Assembly: GCF_001579845.1 (NCBI RefSeq)
Contig: NZ_CP007440.1
Span: 248,001 to 312,000, forward strand
Origin: Rhodoplanes sp. Z2-YC6860
GTDB taxonomy: Bacteria; Pseudomonadota; Alphaproteobacteria; Rhizobiales; Xanthobacteraceae
Reading direction: 5' to 3'
DNA length: 64,000 nucleotides
Positions 53,153 to 62,755 of the stretch are shown piece by piece. Positions within the stretch are counted from its first letter, which is position 1, and each line of letters begins with the position of its first letter. Both the position numbers and the translations under genes were made by a program. A model generated the notes under the pieces. That model made no database searches and was not told where the DNA came from. It saw nothing but the letters and a program-made list of their open reading frames with translations.

Positions 53153-54106
53153 ATGGAACAGCGCGTCGACGACGGACTTTCGCCTTTCACGACCTACACG
53201 CGGTCCGAATGGGCTGCGTTGCGCGAAGACATGCCGATGACGCTGTCGCTGGACGAGGTCAACCGGCTGCGCTCCATGCACGATCGTCTCGATATAAGCG
53301 AGGTCGAGGATATCTATCTTCCGCTGTCGCGGTTGTTGTCGCTCTATGTCGCAGCGACACAGCGGCTGCACCGCGCGCAGCAGCGCTTCCTCGGCGGCGA
53401 GGAGGCCAAGCTTCCTTACATCATCGGCGTGGCGGGCTCGGTTGCGGTCGGCAAATCGACGACGGCGCGCGTGCTGCAAGCCTTGCTGGCGCGCTGGACC
53501 AACGTGCCGAAGGTCGATCTCGTCACCACGGACGGTTTCCTGCTGCCGAATGCGGTGCTCGAACGCGAAGGCCTGATGGAGAAGAAGGGCTTCCCGGAGA
53601 GCTATGACCTGCCCGGCCTGTTGCTGTTTCTGTCAGACGTCAAAGCCGGGCGCCGCCCGGTGCGCGCGCCGATCTATTCGCACCTTGTTTATGACGTTGT
53701 TCCGAATCGGTGGGTCGAGGTCGACCGGCCGGACATCCTGATCGTCGAAGGGCTCAACGTGCTGCAGACCGGCCGTCTGCCGAAGGATGGCAAGGCGATC
53801 CCGTTCGTGTCGGACTTCTTCGACTTCTCGGTCTATCTCGATGCCGACGAAAACGTGCTGCGCGGCTGGTATGTCGACCGTTTCCTGACGCTGCGCGGCA
53901 CTGCGTTCCGCGATCCGAAGTCCTACTTCCATCGCTACTCGAAGCTGAGCGATCAGGAAGCGAGAAACACCGCCACGTCGATCTGGGAGCGGATCAACCT
54001 CGTGAACCTTGACGAGAACATCCTGCCGACGCGGCAGCGCGCCGACCTGATCCTGAAGAAAGGCGCGAGCCACATGGTCGAACAGGTCGCGCTGCGGAAA
54101 CTGTGA
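53153..54106 (+). CDS. coaA: Type I pantothenate kinase
   Basis: Protein of 317 aa. P-loop [17 protein letters not shown] near residues 91-107, then [14 protein letters not shown] and [23 protein letters not shown] and IVEGLNVLQ. It phosphorylates pantothenate, the first and usually regulated step of CoA synthesis, inhibited by CoA. Length matches E. coli CoaA (316). It ends the hisE-coaA segment and is convergent, 10 bp apart, with the sensor kinase. Confidence 0.96.
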   Translation: MEQRVDDGLSPFTTYTRSEWAALREDMPMTLSLDEVNRLRSMHDRLDISEVEDIYLPLSRLLSLYVAATQRLHRAQQRFLGGEEAKLPYIIGVAGSVAVGKSTTARVLQALLARWTNVPKVDLVTTDGFLLPNAVLEREGLMEKKGFPESYDLPGLLLFLSDVKAGRRPVRAPIYSHLVYDVVPNRWVEVDRPDILIVEGLNVLQTGRLPKDGKAIPFVSDFFDFSVYLDADENVLRGWYVDRFLTLRGTAFRDPKSYFHRYSKLSDQEARNTATSIWERINLVNLDENILPTRQRADLILKKGASHMVEQVALRKL

Positions 54107-54116
54107 GCTGCGCGCC

Positions 54117-56357
54117 TTACGCCGCGGCGGAAGCTTTCCCTGATGATGAGGTCAGCGTTTCGATCAGCCGCTCGCGCACGAGTGGCTTGACCAGGAAGCC
54201 GTCCATCCCGGACTCGAGACAGGCGTTACGGTCTTCTTCACAGGCGTTGGCGGTCAGTGCGATGATCCGCGTGCGCGGCTTGCCGCTGTTGGTTTCCGCC
54301 GCGCGGATGCGACGCGTCGCCTCGAAGCCATCGACACCCGGCATGTGCACGTCCATCAGGATCACGTCGTGCGGCGATCCGGCGTCCTGCGCGGCCTGCC
54401 AGGACTCGACGGCGGCTGCGCCATCAGGCGCTACCTCCGGCCGGTGGCCCAACCGCGTCAAGAGCGAGCGCGTCAGCAGCGCATTGATGTCGTTGTCTTC
54501 GGCCACCAGGATCGACAGCGATGGCGTCGACTCATCCGGCGCGTTCGCGCCTGGATCATTCGGTTCAGCGGCCGCGGTGATGTTCTCGAATTCGGGTGCG
54601 GCTGCGAGTTGCGCCTTCAGCGAAGCCGCGCGAACCGGCTTGACCAGATAGCCGGTGAAGCCGGCCTCTTTTAACGCAGGCAGGCGGTGCCGCTCGCCGG
54701 GCGTGATCAGGATGATGCGACGCATGACCGTGTCGCGCGCCCCAGTGGCGACTTCGGCCGCGGCCTCGAAGCCGACCGAATGATCGACCAGCAAAGCGTC
54801 CCAGCGCTGCTCGGTCATGACCTCCGCTGCGAGGCCGGTCGAAGCGCGTTCGACCGTCGCGCCCCAGCGCTTGAGCCGCCGCTTGATCAGGCAGACCTCG
54901 ACCGTGGGCGGCGAGATGATCAGCGCCGCATGGCCTTCAAGCGCCGGCGCCGCAAAGCGCGCCGCGTCGGTGGCGGGGGCCTCCGACAGCGGGAGCACGA
55001 CGCGGAACGTCGAGCCGCGCTCCAGCACGCTTTCGAGCTCGATGCGTCCGTTCATACGCTCGACGATGCGCCGGGTGATCGCGAGACCCAAACCGGTGCC
55101 GCCGAACTTGCGGTTTGTGCCGCCATCGGCCTGTTCGAACTCATGAAAGATCCGCGCCTGCTGGTTCGACGCAATGCCGATGCCGGTGTCGCGAATCGCA
55201 AAGGCGACCTCGCCCTCCGCAGAACCGGCCTCGACCACGACGCTGACGCCGCCGGTCTCGGTGAACTTGATCGCATTGCCGGTGAGATTGAGCAGCACCT
55301 GCCGGAGCCGCGTCGCATCGCCCAGCACCCGCTCTGGCAATCGTTCGTCGACGTCGGCGGCGATCTCCAGGCCTTTGGCCTGGGCGCGTGGACTTACCAG
55401 CTCGACCACGTCCTCGATCAGCGTGGTCAGCGACACCGGCTCGGAGGCAAGCTCGATCTTGCCGGCTTCGATCTTGGAGAAGTCCAACACCTCCTCGATC
55501 AGCGACAGCAGCGCTTCACCCGACGTTCGTGTGGCGCGCACATAGGTCGCCTGCTCGGGGGTGAGCGTGGTGTCGCGCAGCAGCTCGGCCATGCCGAGGA
55601 TGCCGTTCAGCGGCGTGCGGATCTCGTGCGAGATGACAGCAAGGAAACGCGATTTGGCGCTGTTGGCGCTTTCGGCGGCGTCGCGGGCATCGGCGAGGGC
55701 GCGCTCGGCGTCCATGCGGTCAGTGACGTCGCGGCCGACGCTTTGCACTTCGGCGCTTTCCGCCTGTTCGGCCCAGACCACCACGTCACGCCAGGCCAGC
55801 CAGCGCGGGCCTGCCGGCGTCATCACCTGTTGGTCATGCAGATGCGTGCCGTCCGGAAGTACGTTGCTGCGGCCCTGCTGGATCGACTTCAATCCCGCGG
55901 TGCTGCCAAGCAGCGCCTCGCGTGTCTCACCGGCGAGCGTGCAATACGCGTCGTTGGCGTAGGTGATGCGGCCGTCCTTGTCGCGACGGACGATGACGTC
56001 GCCTTGTGCTTCAAGCAGGCTCGTGGCGCGCGCCTCGGCTTCCTTCAGCTCCCAGATGCCGTCGGCCAGTGCCTCGCAACGTGCCTTGGCGCTCTGCAGC
56101 TCGACGCGAAGCCGGCTGTTGCGGGTCAAAAGCATCAGCATCACGCCGCAGCCCACGCTGAACAGGCCGGCGAGGCCGATGGCGAATTGCGCCGGATCGT
56201 AGAATTGTTCGTTGACGCTGTAGATGCGGGCGAACACCATCGATGCCGCGGCCACGGCCCCGATGGTGATGAACGTCCAGCGCAGCACCCAGAGCGCGTA
56301 ACGAATGACCACGCGATAACGCTCGCGCGGCATGCCCGTGACCGGACGAACCTGCAT
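54117..56357 (-). CDS. Hybrid sensor histidine kinase with a degenerate and an intact receiver
   Basis: Protein of 746 aa. Two TM helices (about 21-43 and 58-80), a PAS domain (about 110-225), a HisKA domain with phospho-acceptor H244 in ISHEIRTPLNG, and the HATPase domain (N-box LNLTGNAIKFTETG, G1 DTGIG, G2 GGTGLGLAI). A receiver-like domain follows (about 485-600): the acidic start pocket is missing (LIISPPTV), although VDHSVG and VKPV remain. The last receiver is intact, with acidic pocket AEDND, D669 in LMDVHMPG and LVKPL. The TM loop is short, so input is probably intramembrane or cytoplasmic. No cognate regulator or phosphotransferase is adjacent. Confidence 0.93.
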   Translation of the reverse strand: MQVRPVTGMPRERYRVVIRYALWVLRWTFITIGAVAAASMVFARIYSVNEQFYDPAQFAIGLAGLFSVGCGVMLMLLTRNSRLRVELQSAKARCEALADGIWELKEAEARATSLLEAQGDVIVRRDKDGRITYANDAYCTLAGETREALLGSTAGLKSIQQGRSNVLPDGTHLHDQQVMTPAGPRWLAWRDVVVWAEQAESAEVQSVGRDVTDRMDAERALADARDAAESANSAKSRFLAVISHEIRTPLNGILGMAELLRDTTLTPEQATYVRATRTSGEALLSLIEEVLDFSKIEAGKIELASEPVSLTTLIEDVVELVSPRAQAKGLEIAADVDERLPERVLGDATRLRQVLLNLTGNAIKFTETGGVSVVVEAGSAEGEVAFAIRDTGIGIASNQQARIFHEFEQADGGTNRKFGGTGLGLAITRRIVERMNGRIELESVLERGSTFRVVLPLSEAPATDAARFAAPALEGHAALIISPPTVEVCLIKRRLKRWGATVERASTGLAAEVMTEQRWDALLVDHSVGFEAAAEVATGARDTVMRRIILITPGERHRLPALKEAGFTGYLVKPVRAASLKAQLAAAPEFENITAAAEPNDPGANAPDESTPSLSILVAEDNDINALLTRSLLTRLGHRPEVAPDGAAAVESWQAAQDAGSPHDVILMDVHMPGVDGFEATRRIRAAETNSGKPRTRIIALTANACEEDRNACLESGMDGFLVKPLVRERLIETLTSSSGKASAAA

Positions 56358-56516
56358 CGACGCCTGTTCCCTTGCCCCAAACGTCCGGCGCGCGGCGTTG
56401 TCAGCGCGGCGAACGGCCCCAAATGTCCCGGGGGAGATTGGGCTTGAGAATCTTGCGGTAGTCCTTACCGCGAACTCGAATGGCCGGGATGGTTTACCGG
56501 AGGTTAAGACGCGTGA

Positions 56517-57008
56517 TTAACGCGGAGCCAAGTCGGCCACCTTGCGGCCTCGATCGGCTTTCCACATCGCAGCCAGCAGAGCCGCGGCATCCTGCTGCGA
56601 GAACCGCGCCGAGCGCACGTAGAGCCTGTAGTCGACGTTTTTGGTGTCGGTCGACAGCTGCACCGTGACGTCCGGTTTGCCGGCGCTGCCGTCATGCGTG
56701 ACCGTGCGGGCAGATCGGCAGGTGCCGGGTTCGCCGTCGGCATCATCGACGAGCACGAAATCGGCGTGCTCGGGACGGTCGACGAGCTGCATGCGCAGAT
56801 CGGGATGCGCGGCAGCGCTGTCGATCCGGATGCGGTAGTCGGGGGCCGTGGCCTTGGCGACGATCTGATAAGTCGAGGCGCCGTTGGCGAAGCAGTTCGA
56901 GAGTCGCGGTAACTCTTTTGGCACATCCGCCATCACGCTGTAGGCGGCTGCGGGTGCGGCAAGCGCCGCGGCGAGGATGAACGCTGTACGGATACGCATC
57001 ACGCTCAT
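56517..57008 (-). CDS. Secreted protein of unknown function
   Basis: Protein of 163 aa with a signal peptide (MSVMRIRTAFILAAALAAPAAAYS, about 23 residues). Features seen: two cysteines (in LSNCFANG and PGTCRSAR) that could form a disulphide in the periplasm, and a VTVQLSTDTKNVDYRLYVRSARFSQQDAAALLAAMW region. No family recognised. An ATG three codons later is also possible. It stands alone on minus, divergent from the dioxygenase-like gene, with a 105-bp gap. Confidence 0.75.
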   Translation of the reverse strand: MSVMRIRTAFILAAALAAPAAAYSVMADVPKELPRLSNCFANGASTYQIVAKATAPDYRIRIDSAAAHPDLRMQLVDRPEHADFVLVDDADGEPGTCRSARTVTHDGSAGKPDVTVQLSTDTKNVDYRLYVRSARFSQQDAAALLAAMWKADRGRKVADLAPR

Positions 57009-57113
57009 TAACCTAGCCGGTTAGGGTTACCTGCGGCTTAACCGGGGTTGACGCTCGTGCATCAGGCGCGGGACAGTCGCTCGACATTCGAAAGCATCAG
57101 CCTGGAGCCGATC

Positions 57114-58142
57114 ATGGCAACCGCAAGTCTGGCCAACTCCGACCTGGGACGATTCGGAGACGAGGTGAAGGACATGAGTCTGTTTCCGCTGTGGGAGCGG
57201 ACCAGCGGTCTCAAGCCGGGCTCGAACTGTGTGCCGGCGCATTGGAGCTACGCCGAAGTGCGGCCGCAGCTCATCCGCGCCTGCAGCCTGATCACGAAGA
57301 AGGAAGCCGAGCGCCGCGTGCTCTGTCTCGAGAATCCGAGCCTGCGCGGCACGACGTTCATCTGCGACTCGTTGTTCGCAGGCTTGCAGATCATCATGCC
57401 GGGAGAGATCGCGGCGTCGCATCGGCACACGCCGAGCGCGCTGCGCTTCATCATCGAAGGCGAGGGCGCCTATACGGCCGTGGCGGGCGAGAAGCTGCCG
57501 ATGACGGCCGGCGACTTCGTGGTGACGCCGTCCTGGGCTTGGCACGATCACGGCAACCTCGGCGCCGCACCCGTGGTGTGGCTCGACGGACTCGACACGC
57601 CGTTCGCGAAACTGTTCGGCGCGTCGTTCCGCGAGGAATATCCCGAGGATCGGCAGCCGCTCGACCGGCCCGAAGGTGAGTCGACCGCGGTCTACGGCAT
57701 GAACCTCATCCCGGACGAATATCATTCCGATGGTCGCTCATCGCCGGTGCTGATCTATCCGTATGAGCGCACGCGTGCGGCGTTCGACAGCATGGCCCGC
57801 GCCGGCAAGCCGCATCCGGCGCACGGCCACAAGCTCCGCTACGCCAATCCGGCGACCGGCAAGCATCCGTTCCCGACTATGGCGGTGTCGATGCAGCGGC
57901 TGCCCGCGGGTTTCGCCGGCAAGCCCTATCGCTGCACCGGCAGCGCGGTGTTTGCGGTGCATCGCGGCGAAGGCACGGCGCGGATCGGCGACAAGGAATT
58001 CAAAATCCGCCCGCACGACGTGTTCGTCGCAACGCCGTGGCTGCCCTACAGCTTTGCGGCGGATAGCGAGCTCGAGCTGTTCAGCTATTCGGATCGGGCC
58101 GGGCAGGAAGCGCTCGGCTATTGGCGCGAGCAGGTGGATTGA
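57114..58142 (+). CDS. Gentisate 1,2-dioxygenase-like bicupin
   Basis: Protein of 342 aa, bicupin architecture of the gentisate/1-hydroxy-2-naphthoate dioxygenase family. The iron-binding HxH appears in the first cupin as ASHRHTPSALRFIIEGEGAYT, with VVTPSWAWHDHGN as the second half; the second cupin (RCTGSAVFAVHRGEGTARIG, VFVATPWLPYSF) lacks most metal ligands, as usual. Such enzymes cleave the ring of gentisate or salicylate-like substrates with O2. The start at 57114 is fixed by GGAG six nt upstream; the frame is open 22 codons further. A TRAP transporter starts 75 bp downstream. Confidence 0.87.
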   Translation: MATASLANSDLGRFGDEVKDMSLFPLWERTSGLKPGSNCVPAHWSYAEVRPQLIRACSLITKKEAERRVLCLENPSLRGTTFICDSLFAGLQIIMPGEIAASHRHTPSALRFIIEGEGAYTAVAGEKLPMTAGDFVVTPSWAWHDHGNLGAAPVVWLDGLDTPFAKLFGASFREEYPEDRQPLDRPEGESTAVYGMNLIPDEYHSDGRSSPVLIYPYERTRAAFDSMARAGKPHPAHGHKLRYANPATGKHPFPTMAVSMQRLPAGFAGKPYRCTGSAVFAVHRGEGTARIGDKEFKIRPHDVFVATPWLPYSFAADSELELFSYSDRAGQEALGYWREQVD

Positions 58143-58217
58143 GCGTGCGTTGCCAACTCTGCCGCCCTCTCGCATAGTGCGAGCCAATCAAGGCGGGCGC
58201 GCCAGGGGAGGATTTCG

Positions 58218-59234
58218 ATGTCTGTGTTCCGTTCACTCGCTTTCGCTGCGCTGACTGTCGCGTTCGTTGGCGTCCTGCCCGATGGTCAGGCGCAGGCCCA
58301 GACGATCGAGCTGAAGCTGTCGCACTTCGTGCCGCCGCAGCATGCCTTCCACAAATGGGTGACGGCCTGGGCCGAGAACCTCGAGAAGGAATCGAACGGC
58401 CGGCTCAAGATCACCATCTATCCGAACGGACAGCTTGTCGGTCCGCCGACCCGGCAACTGGACGCTGCGCGCAATGGCGTGACTGATATCGCCTGGGTGA
58501 TCCATGGCGTGACTCCCGGTCGCTATCCGCTCACCGAACTGGCCAACCAGCCGTTCGCCTGGAAGGGGACCAAGGACAATATCGTCGAGACCGCGGTGCG
58601 TATGACCGAGCTCGCGCCGAAATATCTCGCGGCCGAACACGTCGGCCTGAAGATACTGTTCATGTCGATGGCCAACCCGGTGGTGGCCTACACCAAGACG
58701 CCGATCACGAAGCTCGATGACTTCAAGGGCATGAAGATCCGCTACGCCTCGGCGCCGAACAAAGTGATGCTCGATTCGCTCGGCGCCACGACGCTGCTGG
58801 TGCCGCCGCCGGACTCGCAGGACGCGTTGGCCAAGGGCATCATCCAGGGTGCGATGTTCCCGCATGAAGCCGGCCTCGCGTATGATCTTGCCGGCGTGGT
58901 GAAGTACGCGCTCGATCCAGGCATTGCCTCCGGCACCTTCGTCGCCGCGATGAATCCGGCGAAGTACAATTCGCTGCCGGCCGATCTCAAGGCGTTGCTG
59001 GACAAGGAGACCGGCGTCAAAGCTGCCGAAAGCTTCGGCAAGGCCTGGGCCGCGCAGGAGACGTTCGCCCGCGATGTCGAGACCAAGCAGAAGGGCTTGA
59101 CCATCAACACGCTATCGGATTCCGACGTCGCCAAGCTCAAGGAGCTTGCCAAGAAGCAGATCGATGACGAGGTCGCCCGCCTGGAGAAAGAGGGCAAGCC
59201 TGCCAGGGAGTTCATGGCGGAATTCCTGAAGTAG
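58218..59234 (+). CDS. TRAP transporter solute-binding protein (DctP family)
   Basis: Protein of 338 aa. Signal peptide ends QAQA before QTIELKLSHFVPPQHAF. The DctP signatures IYPNGQLVGPPTRQLDAARNGVTDI, the ligand-carboxylate arginine region DFKGMKIRYASAPNKVMLDSLGA and PHEAG are present. It would bind an organic acid in the periplasm and pass it to the two membrane subunits that follow. A strong GGGGAGG stands before the ATG. Confidence 0.94.
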   Translation: MSVFRSLAFAALTVAFVGVLPDGQAQAQTIELKLSHFVPPQHAFHKWVTAWAENLEKESNGRLKITIYPNGQLVGPPTRQLDAARNGVTDIAWVIHGVTPGRYPLTELANQPFAWKGTKDNIVETAVRMTELAPKYLAAEHVGLKILFMSMANPVVAYTKTPITKLDDFKGMKIRYASAPNKVMLDSLGATTLLVPPPDSQDALAKGIIQGAMFPHEAGLAYDLAGVVKYALDPGIASGTFVAAMNPAKYNSLPADLKALLDKETGVKAAESFGKAWAAQETFARDVETKQKGLTINTLSDSDVAKLKELAKKQIDDEVARLEKEGKPAREFMAEFLK

Positions 59235-59244
59235 CGCTGACGCG

Positions 59245-59751
59245 ATGGCGAACGGGACAGGACCGGCCGGGCTGATCGAACGGCTGCAGCGTGTTCAGTT
59301 GCGGCTTGCAAGCCTCGCGCTGGTTGCGCTGATGCTCGTGACCGTGTTCGACGTGCTGTTGCGCTATCTGTTCAACAAGCCGATCCGCGGTTCTTACGAC
59401 ATCGTCGAGTGCATGCTGCTGATCTTCATTTTCCACGGCATGGCGGCGGCGTTCTTCAGCCGCCGCAACATCACGATCGACATCATCGATGGATTCATCC
59501 CTCCGCGCGTCGTCGCGGCTCTGATCCGGCTCGCCGATGTTCTGTCGATCGTCGTGCTTGTTCTGATCTTCTGGGCCATGATCACGCCCGCGACCCAGAT
59601 CTATCAGTATGGTGACGTGAAGCTCGATTCCCAGATTCCCATCTGGTGGATGTGGGTCGCTGCGTTTCTCGGGCTCTTCGGCACCATTCTCGCGGCACTG
59701 GCTGCCCTTCTGGCGCGCCCGGCAACACCCGAGACGGAACGCGTCGAATGA
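59245..59751 (+). CDS. TRAP transporter small permease (DctQ family)
   Basis: Protein of 168 aa with four TM helices (near 20-42, 52-72, 90-112 and 130-152) as expected. The FDVLLRYLFNKPIRGSYDIVE region and the FFSRRNITIDII segment are typical of DctQ. It is 10 bp after the binding protein and overlaps the large permease by 4 bp (ATGA at 59748-59751). Confidence 0.94.
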   Translation: MANGTGPAGLIERLQRVQLRLASLALVALMLVTVFDVLLRYLFNKPIRGSYDIVECMLLIFIFHGMAAAFFSRRNITIDIIDGFIPPRVVAALIRLADVLSIVVLVLIFWAMITPATQIYQYGDVKLDSQIPIWWMWVAAFLGLFGTILAALAALLARPATPETERVE

Positions 59752-61055
59752 ATCCGTCTCTGATCGGTGTCCTCGGCGTCGCTGTTCTGTTTGCTCTGCT
59801 GATCCTCCGGGTGCCGGTCTGGATTTCTTTGGTTCTGGTTGGCTTCTTCGGCAACGTCATCGCGCTCGGCTGGCCCGGTGCCTTCACACTGCTTGGCACG
59901 GCGCCGTTCGACGTGGCGTCGTCTTATTCGCTCTCGGTGGTGCCGCTGTTCATTCTGATGGGCGAGGTGGCCTCCGAGTCCCGCATGTCAGGGGAATTGT
60001 TCAAGGCTGCGCGTGTCATCCTGTCCGGCTTCCGCGGCGGGTTGGCGGTCGCGACGCTGGTGGCGTCGGCTGCGTTCGGTGCGGTCTCCGGATCGTCGCT
60101 CGCCAACTCGGCGACGATGACGCGCATGGCGCTGCCCGAGCTTCGCAAGGCCGGTTACGACGACGGCCTCTCGACGGGCTGCATCGCCGCAGGCGGGTCG
60201 ACCGACATTCTGATTCCGCCGTCGATCATCCTCGTGATCTATGCAGCGATTGCCGAACTTTCGGTGCCGAAGCTCCTCGCCGCGGGCCTCATTCCCGGCC
60301 TGGTGCTGACGTTGCTCTACATCATCGTTGCCATGATCGTGGTCTGGTTCCGTCCGGACTATGCGCCCGGCAAGGAGCGCTACACGTTGCGCGAGCGCAT
60401 CGCCGCGTTGCGCGAACCATGGCAGTTCATCGCGCTGTTCGTCGTCACGATCGGCGGACTTTATGCGGGCGTGTTCAGCCCGACCGAGGCGGCTTCGGTC
60501 GGCGCGTTCGGCGCCATCCTGCTCGGCATGCTCGGCCGGCGCATGTCCTGGTCCGATCTCGTCCGCGCCATCGAAACGTCGGTCGTCGTCAGCGGCGTCC
60601 TGTTCGTTATCGTCATGGGCGCCAACCTGTTCTCGTTCTTCATCGTGCAGACGCATCTGCCGGAATTGCTGCTCAGCGGTGCTCAAGCCCTGCACATGAG
60701 CGGCGTGATGGTGATGATCGTCATCATCCTGGGCTACATTTTCCTCGGCTGTTTCCTCGAGGGCATCGGCATGGTGCTGATCACCGTGCCGGTGTTTCAG
60801 CCCATCATCGTGAAGTTCGGCTATGACCCGATCTGGTTCTCGATCGTCGTCGTCATCATGGTCGAGGTTGGCTTGATCCATCCTCCGGTCGGTATGAATC
60901 TGTTCGTGATTCAAGCGCAGGCGCCGGACGTGAAGATCACCAGCATCTATCGCGGCATCATCCCGTTCCTGGTAGCGCCGTTCCTGCTCATTTTCCTGAT
61001 GTTTTTGTTCCCGGGCATCGCGCTCTGGCTGCCGGCCGTGCTGTACGGGCCGTAG
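59748..61055 (+). CDS. TRAP transporter large permease (DctM family)
   Basis: Protein of 435 aa with about twelve hydrophobic segments. Signatures include PLFILMGEVASESRMSGELF, GAVSGSSLANSATMT, and GGSTDILIPPSI, plus the C-terminal VEVGLIHPPVGMNLFV. It uses a cation gradient for uptake. Start at 59748; the frame is open further back inside the small-permease gene. It completes a normal three-gene DctPQM system whose ligand is unknown, though the neighbouring dioxygenase hints at an aromatic acid. Confidence 0.95.
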   Translation: MNPSLIGVLGVAVLFALLILRVPVWISLVLVGFFGNVIALGWPGAFTLLGTAPFDVASSYSLSVVPLFILMGEVASESRMSGELFKAARVILSGFRGGLAVATLVASAAFGAVSGSSLANSATMTRMALPELRKAGYDDGLSTGCIAAGGSTDILIPPSIILVIYAAIAELSVPKLLAAGLIPGLVLTLLYIIVAMIVVWFRPDYAPGKERYTLRERIAALREPWQFIALFVVTIGGLYAGVFSPTEAASVGAFGAILLGMLGRRMSWSDLVRAIETSVVVSGVLFVIVMGANLFSFFIVQTHLPELLLSGAQALHMSGVMVMIVIILGYIFLGCFLEGIGMVLITVPVFQPIIVKFGYDPIWFSIVVVIMVEVGLIHPPVGMNLFVIQAQAPDVKITSIYRGIIPFLVAPFLLIFLMFLFPGIALWLPAVLYGP

Positions 61056-61115
61056 GGCATGATCCCGAAAAGTGTGAAGCGGTTTTCGAAAAAGATCATG
61101 CCAAAAAGTGGATCA
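61056..61115. repeat. Palindromic intergenic repeat of the Bradyrhizobiaceae type
   Basis: Perfect 9-bp arms GGCATGATC (61056-61064) and GATCATGCC (61094-61102) enclose CGAAAAGTG and TTTTCG segments, then AAAAAGTGGATCAAG follows. From memory, GCATGATCC-type repeats with this GAAAA-TTTTC core are scattered through Bradyrhizobium, Rhodopseudomonas and related genomes. It starts one base after the permease stop and may terminate both convergent transcripts. Confidence 0.6.
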
Positions 61116-61126
61116 AGCGCCGTACC

Positions 61127-62668
61127 TCACGCCGCGTGCTGGATCTGATCCATCAGCGCCCGATAGCTCAGCGCCTCGGCAAGATGCACGCGGCCGACTT
61201 TGTCCGAACCATCCAGATCGGCGAGGGTGCGCGCGACGCGGAGCACGCGATGGTAGCCGCGCGCCGACAGCCTCATGGCGTCGGCGGCTTCGCGAAGAAG
61301 CGTGAGGCCGGCGCTGTCCGGACGCGCCACGTCTTCGAGCAACGCCGACGGCACCGCCGAGTTGGTCAGCACGCCGTTAAGCCCCAGCGCGGTATAGCGC
61401 TCGGCTTGCACGGCACGCGCCTGCGCGACGCGGGCTGCGACCTCGCGGCTGCCTTCGGCGGGCGGTGGCAGAATGAGATCGGCCGCGGTGACAGCCGGCA
61501 CCTCGATGTTGAGGTCGATGCGGTCGAGCAGCGGTCCCGAAATGCGCGTCTGATATTCGGCGGCACAGCGCGTATTCGGTCCGCGGCGACAGGCATAGCC
61601 CGGATCGTTGGCATGGCCGCAGCGGCAGGGATTCATCGCGGCAACCAGCATGAAGCGTGCCGGATAGGTCACCCGGTGATTGGCGCGCGAGATCGAGACC
61701 TCGCCGGTTTCGAGCGGTTGGCGCAGTGCGTCGAGCACGTGAGGCTGAAACTCCGGCAGCTCGTCGAGAAACAGCACGCCGTGATGGGCAAGCGACACCT
61801 CCCCGGGCTTGGCGCGCAAGCCGCCGCCGACCAGCGCCGGCATCGAGGCCGAATGATGCGGCGTGCGGAACGGCCGCCGGTCGGTGAGCGCGCCGTCTTC
61901 GATCACGCCCGCAACGGACGCGATCATCGACACCTCCAGCAATTCCGCGGGCGACAGCGTCGGCAGAATCGTGGGCAGCCGCGCCGCCAGCATCGATTTG
62001 CCCGAGCCCGGTGGTCCGATCATCAACAGGTTGTGGCCGCCAGCCGCTGCGATCTCGAGCGCGCGCTTGGCGCTTTCCTGACCCTTGATGTCGGCAAGAT
62101 CGAGCAGCGCGCCGTGCGTCTCGGCCTTGATGCCGGCTTTCGGCCGGCCGAGCACCTGCGTGCCCTTGAAATGGTTGGCAAGCTGTATGAGCGAGGACGG
62201 AGCGACGATCTGCATCTCCGGGCTGGCCCAGGCCGCCTCGGGACCGCAGGCGTGCGGACAGATCAAGCCTTCGCTGCGGGAGTTGGCGCCGATCGCAGCC
62301 GGCAACGCGCCGGCCACCGCCGCGATCGAGCCGTCGAGGCCGAGCTCGCCCAGCACCGTGAAGCCCGCGAGCGCATCGTGAGGAATCGCGCCAATCGCCG
62401 CCATCAGGCCGAGCGCGATCGGCAGGTCGTAGTGGCTGCCTTCCTTCGGCAGGTCGGCTGGCGCGAGATTGATGGTGATGCGGCGCGCCGGCAGCGCGAG
62501 CCCCGAAGCGACGAGAGCAGCGCGGACGCGCTCCTTGGCCTCGGACACCGCCTTGTCCGGCAAGCCCACGATGTTGAATGCAGGCAAGCCGGGTGCGACC
62601 TGCACCTGGACGTCGACAGCCAATGCGTCGATGCCTTGGAACGCGACCGTGCTGACGCGCTGGACCAT
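61127..62668 (-). CDS. YifB/ComM family magnesium chelatase-like AAA+ ATPase
   Basis: Protein of 513 aa. N-terminal Lon-like domain (VAFQGIDALAVDVQVQVAPGLPAFNIVGLPDKAVSEAKERVRAAL, in pieces), then AAA+ with Walker A GPPGSGKSMLAARLP near residue 219 and Walker B GVLFLDELPEF, then the helical C-terminus (SARGYHRVLRVARTLADL). ComM-type proteins are hexameric helicases that aid branch migration during natural transformation. Whether this species is competent is unknown. The ATG at 62668 begins the conserved sequence. The insertion sequence starts about 80 bp upstream. Confidence 0.94.
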   Translation of the reverse strand: MVQRVSTVAFQGIDALAVDVQVQVAPGLPAFNIVGLPDKAVSEAKERVRAALVASGLALPARRITINLAPADLPKEGSHYDLPIALGLMAAIGAIPHDALAGFTVLGELGLDGSIAAVAGALPAAIGANSRSEGLICPHACGPEAAWASPEMQIVAPSSLIQLANHFKGTQVLGRPKAGIKAETHGALLDLADIKGQESAKRALEIAAAGGHNLLMIGPPGSGKSMLAARLPTILPTLSPAELLEVSMIASVAGVIEDGALTDRRPFRTPHHSASMPALVGGGLRAKPGEVSLAHHGVLFLDELPEFQPHVLDALRQPLETGEVSISRANHRVTYPARFMLVAAMNPCRCGHANDPGYACRRGPNTRCAAEYQTRISGPLLDRIDLNIEVPAVTAADLILPPPAEGSREVAARVAQARAVQAERYTALGLNGVLTNSAVPSALLEDVARPDSAGLTLLREAADAMRLSARGYHRVLRVARTLADLDGSDKVGRVHLAEALSYRALMDQIQHAA

Positions 62669-62755
62669 TCCTGTCTCTCGACCCCCGGTCGTTCAACCCA
62701 CAAGTGCAGGCCCAGAGAACGTAGCGGAACGGAGTTGCAGTGGGCGATTATATAC

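Noticed and set aside
54687-56447. 586-codon open frame on plus
   Set aside because: Shadow of the hybrid histidine kinase; Arg/His/Ala-rich low-information translation.
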